The notes under the pieces are model-generated. The model was not told the DNA's origin and ran no database searches. It saw only the letters and a list, made by a program, of their open reading frames with translations. A stretch of 64,000 nucleotides of DNA, from positions 124,001 through 188,000 of the forward strand of contig PNNF01000001.1 of assembly GCA_013824085.1 (NCBI GenBank), written 5' to 3'. The position numbers and the translations under genes are program-made. Below, one piece after another: positions 27,013 to 37,264 of the stretch (positions are counted from its first letter, which is position 1; each line of letters begins with the position of its first letter). This DNA is from Chlorobiaceae bacterium. Lineage in GTDB: Bacteria > Bacteroidota > Ignavibacteria > Ignavibacteriales > Ignavibacteriaceae.

Positions 27013-27699
27013 TTATTGAACTGGAGCAGGTTTGAAATTCCTTCTCAATCTATCATATCTATCTTTTTCATCTTGAGTTAAATTCGGAACTCTGAACTCT
27101 TGTTTAGGGAAAATTAAATCAGGATTTTTAATTTTATCTCTGTTAGCTTGATAAATTTTAGGCCAAGCAAATGGGTTGCCATAATGTTCTTTTTTGCGAG
27201 CAATTCCCCAAAGGTGATCGCCTCTTACAACAGTGTAAGTAATGTCCCTTGGAGCTTCGATCCATTCTGCAAGTAAAGCTGGAAGAGTAACATGAACTTT
27301 TTCAAAGAACTCTGGAAGAGCACTGATTTTATTTAATTGAAGTGCACTTAAATCAGCTTGTCTATCAGCTTTTGGTCCTTCTTTTCTTCTAATTTTTCCT
27401 TCAAGTTCTGTAACTGCTTTTCTAAAATCATCAACACCAGATTTTTTTGAGCCTACAGCTGCATAGAGTTCGTCTTTACAGTCATCAAAACTTGGCAATG
27501 CAGCTAATTGTTTTTTAAGATTATCTACATCTGTTTTTAGTACATTAACTTCTTTTTGAAGAGTTTCTTTTCGAGCTTTCAGTCCGTTCATTTCTGCTTG
27601 CCATTGTTCAAAGGTCATTTCTTTAGCTTGAGCAAAAATTGAAATATTAGATAAAAATAAGAAAGCTAAAACGATTGAGAACATATATTTTAATTTCAT
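27013..27699 (-). CDS. Secreted coiled-coil protein with C-terminal LysM domain (228 aa)
   Basis: An N-terminal signal peptide (hydrophobic to about residue 24, ending FAQA) is followed by a coiled coil (about 30-70, LKARKETLQKEVNVLKTDVD) and a second charged helical part. A LysM module occupies residues about 160-210: YTVVRGDHLWGIARK, NPFAWPKIYQANRD and NPDLIFPKQEFRVP. LysM binds peptidoglycan, so the protein probably links the cell wall to an envelope partner. It lies 13 nt downstream of a small coiled-coil lipoprotein gene and is followed by a terminator; the two likely form a bicistronic unit. Confidence 0.87.
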   Translation of the reverse strand: MKLKYMFSIVLAFLFLSNISIFAQAKEMTFEQWQAEMNGLKARKETLQKEVNVLKTDVDNLKKQLAALPSFDDCKDELYAAVGSKKSGVDDFRKAVTELEGKIRRKEGPKADRQADLSALQLNKISALPEFFEKVHVTLPALLAEWIEAPRDITYTVVRGDHLWGIARKKEHYGNPFAWPKIYQANRDKIKNPDLIFPKQEFRVPNLTQDEKDRYDRLRRNFKPAPVQ

Positions 27700-27712
27700 T
27701 TTTTTCCCTTTC

Positions 27713-27988
27713 TTATTTATTCATCTTTGATAAATTGGCTTGAGTCTCTTGCTTTAATTTAGCACACTCTTCCAATTTTTTATTTCTATCAGCAATTTCT
27801 TTCTCTAATTTGCTTCGCTCAGCTTTTAAAGAGTTAGCATCTTTTTCTAAAGATGAAATCTCTTTTTTGATTGCTTCCATCTGAACCAATTCTTCTTGTG
27901 ATGCATATTTGGTACAACCAACAAAGCTGATTGCAAAAAATGCTACCACTAAGAGTGATACCGATTTTATACCAGATATTCTTTTCAT
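27713..27988 (-). CDS. Small coiled-coil lipoprotein (91 aa)
   Basis: Residues 1-25 form a lipoprotein signal with lipobox SFVGC; Cys25 would be lipidated. The rest is one continuous helix with heptads (EAIKKEISSLEKDANSLK and onwards). In shape it resembles small outer-membrane lipoproteins such as Lpp, but there is no sequence proof of homology. It is the first gene of a unit with the LysM protein, which has its own coiled coil, suggesting that the two interact (inference). Confidence 0.75.
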   Translation of the reverse strand: MKRISGIKSVSLLVVAFFAISFVGCTKYASQEELVQMEAIKKEISSLEKDANSLKAERSKLEKEIADRNKKLEECAKLKQETQANLSKMNK

Positions 27989-28107
27989 GCTTATCCTATA
28001 TTAAGTTATTGATTTTCTGATTAAATATGTTACAATTTAGTATTATTATTCTCACAATTCAAGTAAAATCGAAAGAACTATTCAAAAAAATAACAGAACG
28101 AAGAAAA

Positions 28108-28788
28108 TTAGATTAATTTTTGTTCTACAAAACTAAAATATGAGTCTCCAGCAATTATTAAATGATCGTTAACAGGAATCTCAAAAATTTTCCCCACTTC
28201 AACTAATTTTTTTGTAATAGCAATATCTTCTCTGCTGGCTTCTAAATTTCCACTGGGATGATTATGAATTAGAATAATACTCTTTGAGTTGTTCTCGATA
28301 GCAAACTTAAATATCTCACGCGGATGGACAATGCTCGAATTGAGATTTCCTATAAAAATTTTTTTGTACCGAATTACTTGATTTGAAGTATTCAAGCAGA
28401 TTACAATAAAATTTTCTACAACTTCATTTCTTAGCAAAGGAATAAAAAGTTCAGCTACATCACTTGGAGATGTGATTTTAATATCACTAAACCATCTATT
28501 TTTTGAACTTATTCTTCTGCTCAACTCAAACGCTGCAAGCAGTGTCACCGCTTTATCGTTCCCTATGCCGGATAATTTCGTCATAGAATTTATTGATTGA
28601 GTTGACAAATGTGAAAGTGTCTCAAATGTTTTTAATAATTCTTTTGCGAGATCAATCACAGTTTTTCCTTGCTTCCCTGTTCTAAGTAGAATTGCAATCA
28701 GTTCAGAGTCAGAAAGATTTTGTGGCCCAGAAAACTTTAATTTTTCTCTCGGTCTATCATCTAAAGGAAGGTCTTTTACTCTTAACAT
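28108..28788 (-). CDS. radC: RadC family JAB/JAMM-domain protein
   Basis: This 226-aa protein has an N-terminal UPF0758 helix-hairpin-helix region (residues about 1-100, KFSGPQNLSDSELIAILLRTG, LSGIGNDKAVTLLAAFELSRR) and a JAMM metalloprotease-like domain with HNHPSG followed by the matching Asp (HxHx10D) near residues 174-187. The family was once linked to DNA repair, but its role is unresolved. It lies 20 nt downstream of the periplasmic-binding-like gene, so it may be cotranscribed with that envelope unit. Confidence 0.93.
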   Translation of the reverse strand: MLRVKDLPLDDRPREKLKFSGPQNLSDSELIAILLRTGKQGKTVIDLAKELLKTFETLSHLSTQSINSMTKLSGIGNDKAVTLLAAFELSRRISSKNRWFSDIKITSPSDVAELFIPLLRNEVVENFIVICLNTSNQVIRYKKIFIGNLNSSIVHPREIFKFAIENNSKSIILIHNHPSGNLEASREDIAITKKLVEVGKIFEIPVNDHLIIAGDSYFSFVEQKLI

Positions 28789-28808
28789 TGCTTCCTCCTA
28801 TAAAAAAA

Positions 28809-30551
28809 TTATTCTTCGTACTTAAATCGATCGATTAGTTCAAACTTACCATTTTTGAAACGTATAATATTTAAATAACTGTTGATTCTATTGCTCGCGA
28901 AATGGATATCGTTGTGATATCCTTTTACTGCTGCTTCTTTCACTACCTCTGAAAAACTTGTTCTTTCGTTCACTAAAGTTTTGTTCAATGTTCCTAATAA
29001 AAATGTCGCTGCATCGTATCCGAACAAGACGTTTCTATTTACATCAAAACCATTTCTCTCATAAAAATTTTTATTGAACTCTAAGTATTCTTTACTTTCG
29101 TAATCAATAAAAAAATCTGAGACGAGAATCATTGAACTTAAAATTGGGAATGATTCGACATCTCTTACATTTGTCCAATCTTGATTTCCAAAAATACTTA
29201 TCGAAATTTTCTGTTGCGACAATTCAGATAAAATATTAAAACCATCTGTCCCATCTGCAATTGGAATGAATAGACCATCCAGTAACCTAATTGAATTTTT
29301 TATTTTAGCTACTTGCTGACCTAACGCTGTTGAATTGCTTTTATACGATTCCTCAAGAATAATGCTTCCACCTAATTTTGTGAACTCATCTTTAAATGCT
29401 TTTGCAATCTCAGAAGAAAAATTATCCGATGCTGAAAGAATTCCAATTCTTTTTTTATTTTCAACAAAATAAACAAACTGAGCAGCAACTTTTCCTCTCA
29501 TCTCAAATGATGGATTTGCTTGATACAGATTTTCGTTTTGTGCTACGAGATCGTTGTCAGTAGCGGTTGGCGTAATTTTAGGAATTGAAATATTTCTAGT
29601 ATTATTAATTAAATATCTTACCTCATCACTATAGACCGGTCCAAAAATTGCTTTTAGATTTTTCATTTTTTCTAATTCAGAAATTATTTTTTTTATTCGA
29701 TTTTCACTCCGTTCAGTATCTCGAATCACTATCCCAATTTTTCTATTACTTACCCTATTAAACTCATCAACAGCAAATTTAACTCCACTCAAAATTTCTC
29801 TTCCAATATTACCCTCTTTAGCATTAGAATTAAGAAACAACGGTAGCAAAACTGCTACTACTGGCTCCTCAGTAGCTTTATCTGATATTCTTCCATCCAA
29901 CAATTTCTTATGCAGCTGATTAGCTTTTTGAAATTCATCCGATACTCCAAAATTTTCAATTATATATTTCAAAGTATTTTTTGCTGTTTCATTTTGACCT
30001 AATTTTATTTCAAGATTTGCTTTTACGAAAAACAAAAACGCTCTAATTTTTTTTGATTGATTTGACTCAATAAATTTTTCAATTGATTGCTTATTCTGAT
30101 GATTAAGAAAAATATTCATCACAATCTCTTTTAACGATGCGGCTCTCTCGTTGTCCTTAGTAGAATCGATTACTTCAATAAGCAATGCAACCGATTTTTC
30201 TTCTTCTTTCTGTTTTAAATAAATATCAGCAAGCATCGTTTTTGCTTCTTCAATAAATTTGCTTTGAGGGAATTTAGATAAGAAATCTTTTAGCGAATTT
30301 TCAGCCAATCGCTGTTTGTTCTGATTAAGAAATATTTTACTAATAAAAATATATGATGCTGTTGTTTTGGAATTGTATGAATTCTCATTTACAATCCAAT
30401 TAAACATTTGAAGTGCATCGTCATAGCTTTTGGTTTCAAATAAATTTACAGCTAAGCTAAATTCTGAGTTTATTCTATCAACACTTGCGCCGCCATCTTG
30501 AGCGTAGAACGGAACAGTAAATAGGAATAGGAAAATTATTATTAATTTCAT
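28809..30551 (-). CDS. Secreted TPR plus type I periplasmic-binding-like protein, LpoA-like architecture (580 aa)
   Basis: A signal peptide (residues 1-17, ending FYAQ) lacks a lipobox Cys. Residues about 25-215 are TPR-like helices (NSKTTASYIFISKIFLNQN, FPQSKFIEEAKTMLADIYL). Residues about 230-575 form a type I periplasmic-binding/receptor-ligand fold (VAVLLPLFLNSN, IFGPVYSDEVRYLIN, ITPTATDND, RIGILSASDNFSSEIAKAF, LFGYDAATFLLGTL). This order matches LpoA-type activators of penicillin-binding protein 1A, and also resembles branched-chain amino acid binding proteins. Which of these applies is undecided. It overlaps the upstream TPR gene by 4 nt. Confidence 0.82.
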   Translation of the reverse strand: MKLIIIFLFLFTVPFYAQDGGASVDRINSEFSLAVNLFETKSYDDALQMFNWIVNENSYNSKTTASYIFISKIFLNQNKQRLAENSLKDFLSKFPQSKFIEEAKTMLADIYLKQKEEEKSVALLIEVIDSTKDNERAASLKEIVMNIFLNHQNKQSIEKFIESNQSKKIRAFLFFVKANLEIKLGQNETAKNTLKYIIENFGVSDEFQKANQLHKKLLDGRISDKATEEPVVAVLLPLFLNSNAKEGNIGREILSGVKFAVDEFNRVSNRKIGIVIRDTERSENRIKKIISELEKMKNLKAIFGPVYSDEVRYLINNTRNISIPKITPTATDNDLVAQNENLYQANPSFEMRGKVAAQFVYFVENKKRIGILSASDNFSSEIAKAFKDEFTKLGGSIILEESYKSNSTALGQQVAKIKNSIRLLDGLFIPIADGTDGFNILSELSQQKISISIFGNQDWTNVRDVESFPILSSMILVSDFFIDYESKEYLEFNKNFYERNGFDVNRNVLFGYDAATFLLGTLNKTLVNERTSFSEVVKEAAVKGYHNDIHFASNRINSYLNIIRFKNGKFELIDRFKYEE

Positions 30552-31453
30552 TTGTTATAAGATTTAGATAAATTTTTAATAGCTTCTTTAACTGCTTTAT
30601 TTTTAGGATCGAGCTCCAGAACTTTGTCAAAATATTTTTGAGCTTCAATAGGATTATCCGCTCTCATCATAGTAATGCCAAGATTGAAAAAAATAGATGG
30701 ATTTGTATTCTCATTTTCTTTAACTGCTTTAATCAAAAAAGATTCGGCTTTTTTATAATCGCCTACTCGCAAATAAATTAATCCTGCCCACTCTAAAACT
30801 GAATAATCTTTCTTCTTCAATTTTAGAGCTTTTTCGATCGCCTTAGTAGCGTGAGCATCCATACCAAGATAGTAAAAACATTGAGCAAAAAGAAGATGCA
30901 TTTCGTAAAAATTTTCATAAAACATTGCTGCTTTATTTAAAGTATGTAGAGCTTTATCATAATCCTTCGCACGAATATTTATTTTAGCGATATAGATAAA
31001 AGCGTCAGGAATATATTCGGAATTCGTATTTGAACTAATAAAATTTTCAAAACTGTTTAATGCAAGATCATCCTCATTCAACATAAAGTGGGAGAAGCCG
31101 ATAAAGAAAGAAGTGATTGGTTCTTCAGAGGGTAAAAAATAACTGAGCGTCTCAACAGTTCGATCCCACATCGAATTTCTAAAATAAAAATGTCCTGCAT
31201 ACATTCTAATCTCTTTTGAGTCAGAGTTTTTTTCGAGTAAATCAGCGAGTAATTTCGCACCAACTTCCGCACTATTTATTTTCTCATAAACACTTGCAAG
31301 CTTATAATAAATTTCATCTTTATCGGGATTTTCTTCGAGTAATGAATTATAAATCTGAATTGCATGTAGATATTTTTTTTCGTCAATATATCCTTTTGCA
31401 ATATTTAATTTATGTTCGTATCGATAATCTCTTTTTTCTTTCATCATTCCCAC
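30548..31453 (-). CDS. TPR-repeat protein (301 aa)
   Basis: This is a soluble-looking protein made of about eight tetratricopeptide repeats ([58 protein letters not shown]). No signal peptide or membrane helix is evident, so it is probably cytoplasmic. It overlaps guaA by 10 nt and the TPR/PBP-like gene by 4 nt; the initiator could be any of three nearby ATGs (31453, 31447 or 31444). Function is unknown: a scaffold for its coupled neighbour is possible. Confidence 0.82.
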   Translation of the reverse strand: MGMMKEKRDYRYEHKLNIAKGYIDEKKYLHAIQIYNSLLEENPDKDEIYYKLASVYEKINSAEVGAKLLADLLEKNSDSKEIRMYAGHFYFRNSMWDRTVETLSYFLPSEEPITSFFIGFSHFMLNEDDLALNSFENFISSNTNSEYIPDAFIYIAKINIRAKDYDKALHTLNKAAMFYENFYEMHLLFAQCFYYLGMDAHATKAIEKALKLKKKDYSVLEWAGLIYLRVGDYKKAESFLIKAVKENENTNPSIFFNLGITMMRADNPIEAQKYFDKVLELDPKNKAVKEAIKNLSKSYNK

Positions 31454-32985
31454 TCAATAGTTGAAGGTGGTTTTGAACTTATGTCATACACTATTCGATT
31501 TATCCCTTTAACTTTATTTACAATTTTGTTTGAAACTGTTGCAAGAAATTCAGAATTAAAATGATACCAATCAGCTGTCATTCCGTCAGTTGATGCGACA
31601 GCTCTCAATGCCAGCACTTTCTCATAAGTGCGCGAATCGCCCATAACGCCAACACTTGAAATTGGTAACAAGACTGCAAACGCCTGCCATATATCATCAT
31701 ACAATCCGTGATTTTTAATTTCTTCAATAAAAATATTATCAGCTTCTCTTAACAATTCAAGATTTACAAAATTGACTTCGCCCAATATTCTCACGGCTAA
31801 ACCCGGTCCAGGGAACGGATGCCGACTTAAAAATTCAGAAGGAATATTCAATTCCTTTCCAATTTTTCTAACTTCATCTTTAAATAATTCACGAAAAGGT
31901 TCAATCAGTTTTAGGTTCATTTTTTCTGGTAAGCCACCAACATTGTGATGCGTTTTTATCAGAGAAGATTTTCCTTTAACTGAAACTGATTCAATAACAT
32001 CAGGATACAAAGTGCCTTGAACGAGATATTTTACTTTATGATTTTTTTTTGCTTCTTCATCAAAAATTTCAATAAAAGTGTTTCCGATTATTTTTCGTTT
32101 TTTTTCAGGATCAGTAACACCTTTTAATTTCGACAAAAATAATTCAGAAGCATCGATATACTTTACATTCAATTCTAATTTTTCATTAAAGATTTTTTCA
32201 ATCTGTTCACTCTCATTTTTTCTCATCAAGCCGGAATCGATGTGGATGCAAGATAATTTTTCACCGATTGCTTTTTGTACCAATACCGCAGCAACAGTAG
32301 AATCCACGCCTCCGCTCAACGCACAGATAACATCATCAGCACAAACTTTATTCCTGATTTCTTCAATCGATTTGTCAATAAAATTTTTTGACGTCCAGTC
32401 TCCATCACACTTACAAATATCAAATAAAAAATTTCGTAAGATTTTTTTCCCTTCGAGTGTGTGATTTACTTCAGGATGAAATTGAACTCCGAAAATATTT
32501 TTTTCTGAATTTTCAATTGCACAAACTGGCGAGTGTTCTGATTTAGCAACAATCTTAAAGCCATCTGGAACATCACTAACTAAATCTCCATGACTCATCC
32601 AAACAACAGAATTCTCAGAAACATTATTTAATATTTTGCTCTTTGAAAAATTATTTAAGATCGCTTTTCCATATTCTCTGTCCTCAGCTTTCTCAACTTT
32701 TCCACCCAGAAGTTTTGCTGTTAATTGTAGTCCATAACAAATTCCAAGCAGAGGAATATTTAATTCGAAAATTTTTTTATCAATAATAATCGAATCTTCA
32801 TCGTAAACACTCATCGGTCCGCCAGAGAGAATTATTCCTTTGGGAGATTTAGATAAGATTGATTCAATAGAAATTTGGTGAGTGTGAATTTCACAATAAA
32901 CATTTTGTTCTCTAATTTTTCTCGCAATTAATTGAGTGTATTGAGAACCGAAATCTATTATTAAAATGGTCTGGTTTTTATCCAT
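31444..32985 (-). CDS. guaA: GMP synthase (glutamine-hydrolysing)
   Basis: This 513-aa bifunctional enzyme has a class I glutamine amidotransferase domain (GICYGLQL with the nucleophile Cys near 83 and FHPEVNHT near 170), an ATP-pyrophosphatase P-loop (ALSGGVDST near 223) and a C-terminal dimerisation domain ending [10 protein letters not shown]. It converts XMP to GMP. About 200 nt of AT-rich sequence upstream separates it from gcvH and must carry its promoter. Confidence 0.98.
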   Translation of the reverse strand: MDKNQTILIIDFGSQYTQLIARKIREQNVYCEIHTHQISIESILSKSPKGIILSGGPMSVYDEDSIIIDKKIFELNIPLLGICYGLQLTAKLLGGKVEKAEDREYGKAILNNFSKSKILNNVSENSVVWMSHGDLVSDVPDGFKIVAKSEHSPVCAIENSEKNIFGVQFHPEVNHTLEGKKILRNFLFDICKCDGDWTSKNFIDKSIEEIRNKVCADDVICALSGGVDSTVAAVLVQKAIGEKLSCIHIDSGLMRKNESEQIEKIFNEKLELNVKYIDASELFLSKLKGVTDPEKKRKIIGNTFIEIFDEEAKKNHKVKYLVQGTLYPDVIESVSVKGKSSLIKTHHNVGGLPEKMNLKLIEPFRELFKDEVRKIGKELNIPSEFLSRHPFPGPGLAVRILGEVNFVNLELLREADNIFIEEIKNHGLYDDIWQAFAVLLPISSVGVMGDSRTYEKVLALRAVASTDGMTADWYHFNSEFLATVSNKIVNKVKGINRIVYDISSKPPSTIEWE

Positions 32986-33187
32986 AGAAAACTGATATAA
33001 AAAATAAAAGAGAAAATAAGATTACTAATCGACAAAAACTTAGTTGAAAAAATTCAAGAATAAATTTAAATGGAATTTCAAAATGTTAATTGAAAAAAAA
33101 TCTATTTTATAAAATTGAAAGTGTCTCAAATTTTTTCGACAAATTTTAATCGCTGATTTTACTAACTGAAATAAATATCTAAAAAAA

Positions 33188-33568
33188 TTACTTCCCGATT
33201 TGGGTTCTATATTCTTCAGCAGATAAAAGTGAACTTAAATTTTCGGAATCTTCAATTTGAATTTTTATTATCCAACCGTCTTCATAAGCTGATCTATTGA
33301 TCAAATCTGGTGAGTCAGCCAACGCACTATTAATTTCTAAAACTTTTCCATTGCAAGGAGCAAATAATTCGCTGACTGTTTTAACTGCTTCTATTGTTCC
33401 AAAAATTGCACCTTTGGTCAGTGATTCCAACTTTGGATTGATATCAACAAAAACAATATCGCCAAGCTCTCCTTGAGCATATTCAGTAATACCAATAGTT
33501 CCAACGTTTCCCTCAATAGAAATCCATTCGTGATCGACTGTATATTTAAGATTTTCGGGTATGTTCAT
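33188..33568 (-). CDS. gcvH: Glycine cleavage system H protein
   Basis: The 126-aa lipoyl carrier has the family blocks YTVDHEWISIEG, GITEYAQGELGDIVFVD and FGTIEAVKTVSEL, where Lys63 is the expected lipoylation site. It shuttles the methylamine group between P, T and L proteins, none of which is adjacent. It follows accC by 13 nt, so the unit accB-accC-gcvH is likely. Given the missing partners nearby, an extra lipoate-relay role is possible. Confidence 0.95.
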   Translation of the reverse strand: MNIPENLKYTVDHEWISIEGNVGTIGITEYAQGELGDIVFVDINPKLESLTKGAIFGTIEAVKTVSELFAPCNGKVLEINSALADSPDLINRSAYEDGWIIKIQIEDSENLSSLLSAEEYRTQIGK

Positions 33569-33581
33569 ATAAACTCCAAAA

Positions 33582-34922
33582 TTATTTTTTTTTAAGAAAA
33601 TTATCTAAAAATGATGTATCAAAATTACTACTTAAAAAACTTTCATCCTCTAAAACTTTTAAATGAAATGGAATTGTGGTTTTAATTCCTTCCACTGTAA
33701 ATTCTTCTAAAGCTCTCTTCGCCCTTTTAATTGCACTATCTCTATCACTTCCCCAAATAATTAATTTACCAATCAGTGAATCATAAAAAGGTGGAATAGA
33801 ATATGACTGATAAATATGCGAATCAATTCTTGTTCCGAATCCACCAGGGAAATGTAGCGATTCAATTTTTCCGGGTGAAGGTCGAAAATCTATTTCGGGA
33901 TCTTCTGCATTAATTCTAAATTCAATTGCATGCCCAACTGGTTCGGAAGGTAGCGTGTCAATTTTTTCTCCCGCTGCTACAAGAATTTGTTGCCGAACTA
34001 AATCAACACCATAAACCATTTCAGTTACAGGATGCTCAACTTGAATTCTTGTATTCATCTCCATGAAATAAAAATTTTTATTTTTATCGACAAGAAATTC
34101 TATTGTTCCTGCGCCTTCATAATTAACTGCGGCCGCACCTTTGATTGCGGCTTCCCCCATTTTATTTCTTAATTCATTTGTAACAATTGGCGATGGGGCT
34201 TCTTCAATTAATTTTTGATGTCGCCTTTGCACTGAACAATCACGCTCGCCGTAATGATAAATATTTCCACTTTGATCAGCCATTACTTGAATTTCAATGT
34301 GTCGTGGATTTTCAATAAATTTTTCGAGATAAAGATCACCATTTCCAAAGGCTGCTTCAGCTTCGTTTCTTGCCATATTAAATGCTGTGTCAAACTCACT
34401 CTCTTCAAAGACAATTCTCATTCCTTTTCCACCACCACCAGCAGAAGCTTTTATTATGACGGGATAAGTAATCTCCTTAGCAATTTTTTTTCCTTCTGAA
34501 ATACTTGAAATCACTCCGTCACTTCCGGGGATAACAGGAACTCCAACTTTTTTCATCGTCTCTTTTGCAACTGACTTATTTCCCATCAATGAAATTGCAT
34601 TTGGTGAAGGACCAATAAACTTAATGTTTGATTCGCCACAGATTTCAGAAAAATTTGCGTTCTCTGAAAGAAATCCATAGCCGGGATGAATGGCATCTGC
34701 ACCTGTAATTTGTGCAGCGGAAATTATTCGTGGAATTTTTAAGTAGCTCTCTCTACTTTGTGCGGGACCAATGCAAACAGCTTCATCAGCAAATTTTACG
34801 GGGAGTGAATTTCTATCAGCTTCAGAATAAACTACAACTGTTTTAATTCCTAATTCTTTGCAGGTTCGAATTATTCTTAATGCAATTTCGCCGCGATTGG
34901 CAATTAAAATTTTTTTGAACAT
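33582..34922 (-). CDS. accC: Acetyl-CoA carboxylase biotin carboxylase subunit
   Basis: This 446-aa ATP-grasp enzyme has [20 protein letters not shown] at the start, [27 protein letters not shown], the [16 protein letters not shown] block and EFRINAEDP. It carboxylates biotin on AccB using ATP and bicarbonate. The ATG at 34922 is preferred over the GTG one codon earlier; the accB stop overlaps that GTG (TAGTGATG), so the two genes are translationally coupled. Confidence 0.97.
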   Translation of the reverse strand: MFKKILIANRGEIALRIIRTCKELGIKTVVVYSEADRNSLPVKFADEAVCIGPAQSRESYLKIPRIISAAQITGADAIHPGYGFLSENANFSEICGESNIKFIGPSPNAISLMGNKSVAKETMKKVGVPVIPGSDGVISSISEGKKIAKEITYPVIIKASAGGGGKGMRIVFEESEFDTAFNMARNEAEAAFGNGDLYLEKFIENPRHIEIQVMADQSGNIYHYGERDCSVQRRHQKLIEEAPSPIVTNELRNKMGEAAIKGAAAVNYEGAGTIEFLVDKNKNFYFMEMNTRIQVEHPVTEMVYGVDLVRQQILVAAGEKIDTLPSEPVGHAIEFRINAEDPEIDFRPSPGKIESLHFPGGFGTRIDSHIYQSYSIPPFYDSLIGKLIIWGSDRDSAIKRAKRALEEFTVEGIKTTIPFHLKVLEDESFLSSNFDTSFLDNFLKKK

Positions 34923-34924
34923 CA

Positions 34925-35404
34925 CTATTCAACTTCAATTAAAAATAAAGGCTGTCCATATTCTATCGGCGTCCCATTCTCTACTAAAATTTTAATCAAC
35001 TTACCTGCAACATCTGATTCAATTTCATTCATTAATTTCATGGCTTCAATTATACACATCACTGAACCAACTGAAATTTTGTCGCCAACTCTAACATAAG
35101 AATCTGCTTCTGGAGTTGGAGCTCTATAGAATGTTCCAACAATTGGTGATTTTATTTCATGAAGTTTTGATGAAGATTTTTCTTCTTTAGTTTCTTGTTT
35201 AACAGTTTCAGTTTTTGCAGGAACAGAAATTGTATTCATGTTCTCAACAATTTGACTTTGCGGATTTATTTGAGTTGTAACTAGCTTAGGAATTTTAGAT
35301 TCCTTCTTCAACTTAATATATATTCCATCTTCTTCAATTTCAATCGAAGTAAGCGAAGTTGAATCAAGCAAACGAACCAGTTTTTTAATATATTCTAAAT
35401 CCAT
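34925..35404 (-). CDS. accB: Biotin carboxyl carrier protein of acetyl-CoA carboxylase
   Basis: The 159-aa protein has an N-terminal helix ([20 protein letters not shown]), a Thr/Lys/Glu-rich linker (about 45-80) and a C-terminal biotinyl domain with EAMKLMNEI; Lys123 is the expected biotin attachment site. The first gene of the accB-accC pair, it lies about 90 nt after the terminator hairpin of the upstream TPR gene, so a promoter is expected in that gap. Confidence 0.96.
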   Translation of the reverse strand: MDLEYIKKLVRLLDSTSLTSIEIEEDGIYIKLKKESKIPKLVTTQINPQSQIVENMNTISVPAKTETVKQETKEEKSSSKLHEIKSPIVGTFYRAPTPEADSYVRVGDKISVGSVMCIIEAMKLMNEIESDVAGKLIKILVENGTPIEYGQPLFLIEVE

Positions 35405-35456
35405 CTTAAGTCCTTAAGTTGTTAAATCATTATTTAATAAGATAGTCAATCAGAGC

Positions 35457-35496
35457 AAAAAAGAAAAATCTTTTGAAATAACAACACAAAAGATTT
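35457..35496 (-). terminator. Intrinsic terminator after the membrane TPR gene
   Basis: Read on the - strand, AAATCTTTT (35496-35488) pairs with AAAAGATTT (35474-35466), followed by TTCTTTTTT. The stem is AT-rich and overlaps the stop codon of the 35495-36181 gene, so strength is uncertain. Confidence 0.55.
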
Positions 35497-36181
35497 ATTG
35501 CACTATTGCCAAATATCTTTCAATTTCACGAGCGAAAACAGAATTTGAATAATCTTTTTTAATTCTGTCGAATAATTCTTTAGCTTCCTGTTTATTACCA
35601 AGATTCAAATAATTTATTCCAGCATTAATTAAATATTGAGGATTTAAAACATTAGTTTCAGAAACTGTTGAAGCTTTCACAAATAATTCGGCAGCTTTTT
35701 CCAATTCATTTCTTGATTCATGAACTCCTGCTCTGCCTGCAATTGCAGCAGCTCTGTAGAATTCATTGTCTCCGCTATAGCCTTCGTAAGCGTTCATAGC
35801 TTCGTCAAAATTACCAAGAAAGAAATATGCGTTGCCAAGAAAGACTTGCGCCTTCTCGCCATTTTCACTTCCATCATAAAGTTCAACAATTTTTCTTAAA
35901 CCAATTAGTTGTGTATTGGGTCTTCCTTCAATTGCTTCAAGGAACAATCCTTGTTCATAAAGTGGGAAGATTCTTGAAAGTTCAAGATTAGCTTTTTCAT
36001 TTTTTTGAGCGAGTTGAGTTGAGTAAAAATATAAACCAACTGCTGCAAGAGCAACAATTCCAAGACCAATGAATATTTTTTGTTTTTGTTCTTCAAAAAA
36101 CGTAATCGCTTTGTAGTAAAAAGTTATGAGGCGATCTTCCTTCATTTCTTTCTTCTTATTTTTTTTAATTTGTCCTAACAT
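35495..36181 (-). CDS. Membrane-anchored TPR protein (228 aa), YfgM-like
   Basis: A basic cytoplasmic N-terminus (residues 1-35) precedes one transmembrane helix (about 38-55, KIFIGLGIVALAAVGLYFY) and a TPR-containing domain (AQVFLGNAYFFLGNFDEAMN, YLINAGINYLNLGNKQEAKE). This topology resembles the YfgM/'TPR-like' membrane proteins thought to assist envelope protein folding. It is followed downstream by accBC and preceded 20 nt upstream by the PHP-domain gene. Confidence 0.8.
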   Translation of the reverse strand: MLGQIKKNKKKEMKEDRLITFYYKAITFFEEQKQKIFIGLGIVALAAVGLYFYSTQLAQKNEKANLELSRIFPLYEQGLFLEAIEGRPNTQLIGLRKIVELYDGSENGEKAQVFLGNAYFFLGNFDEAMNAYEGYSGDNEFYRAAAIAGRAGVHESRNELEKAAELFVKASTVSETNVLNPQYLINAGINYLNLGNKQEAKELFDRIKKDYSNSVFAREIERYLAIVQ

Positions 36182-36201
36182 TCATTTCTCCGAATATATT
36201 T

Positions 36202-37263
36202 TTAATTTAATTCTACTCTAATATGATTGGAAAAAATCCAACCTTTGCTTTCATTCCAAACCTCTGCTCTATAAATTCCTTCACTTGAAACTTTAAGTTC
36301 AGCGGAAGAATCTTTCACAGAGAAAATTTCTTTTCCATTGTGTATGATTTTTATTGTTGCAATTTTTTCAGGAACAACTACATTCAAAAATAAATCATTA
36401 CTTAATTTTACTTTATCCCCCATTGTAAAAACTTTTTCGTTACAACAAATTTCAAATTTAAATCCTTTAGCGTCGCCCTGATAAAAATTTGATACAAAAC
36501 ATTTCCCTTCTTTCAAAGCATTGAGAATAATTTGTTTCGTTTTAGTGATTGTTTCTGCTGACGAATTAATTACAATTTTTTCAGTGCTTAAAATATGAGT
36601 TCTAATCGACTTGAACAAAACTTTATAAGGAAAAACTTCAACTTCAAAAAAACCTAACAAATTTATTTTGTGTGCATGTGCATCAACGCCACCAATACCA
36701 ACTACTTTTCTTTCTAGACTTAATCTATCCCACAACTCAAATATTTCTTTTGTTGGTGAAATAATTGTCCTAAGCGGATGCATAAATGACTGATACTTAT
36801 TTTGTTCAGTTAAATTTTCCATCCATTCAGACATATGATTCCAAATTTCAATTCCAGTAAAATCATTTGTATCCCATTCAATCCAGGGATAAGGTGGATG
36901 CTCTTTCATCGAACTTCTTTTTTCCAGCGGATGAGCCAAGAAACCGATTCCGCCATTTTCTTTAATCCGCTTTACATATTCTTTTGCGGGAAGTCTTGTC
37001 GAAAAAACTTCATCAATACCAAATGCGAGATAATGATTCTTATTTTCTTTATCATTTATTTCGCAACCGACCATCAAAAAAGTGTTGCCATAAAATTTTT
37101 CAAAGCCTTCTTTTAAGGCACGTAAAGTATTGTGATCAGTAAGACTAATAAAATCTAATCCTACTTCATTTGCAATTAGTGCAATTTCATTAGCTTCTGC
37201 AGAGCCATCAGAAAAAACGGAATGCATATGAATGGCACCAACATATTCATACAAATTTTTCAC
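36202..37263 (-). CDS. PHP-domain phosphoesterase-like protein (353 aa)
   Basis: Residues about 9-230 form a polymerase-and-histidinol-phosphatase (PHP) metal-dependent domain: HMHSVFSDGSAEANE, ISLTDHNTL, GIGFLAHPLEK and GGVDAHAH supply the expected His/Asp ligands. Residues about 255-353 (FEICCNEKVFTMGDKVKLSN, IYRAEVWNESKGWIFSNHIR) look like a small beta-sandwich module. The substrate is unknown. It sits between two TPR proteins, 1 nt after one and 20 nt before the other. Confidence 0.85.
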   Translation of the reverse strand: MKNLYEYVGAIHMHSVFSDGSAEANEIALIANEVGLDFISLTDHNTLRALKEGFEKFYGNTFLMVGCEINDKENKNHYLAFGIDEVFSTRLPAKEYVKRIKENGGIGFLAHPLEKRSSMKEHPPYPWIEWDTNDFTGIEIWNHMSEWMENLTEQNKYQSFMHPLRTIISPTKEIFELWDRLSLERKVVGIGGVDAHAHKINLLGFFEVEVFPYKVLFKSIRTHILSTEKIVINSSAETITKTKQIILNALKEGKCFVSNFYQGDAKGFKFEICCNEKVFTMGDKVKLSNDLFLNVVVPEKIATIKIIHNGKEIFSVKDSSAELKVSSEGIYRAEVWNESKGWIFSNHIRVELN

Positions 37264-37264
37264 G

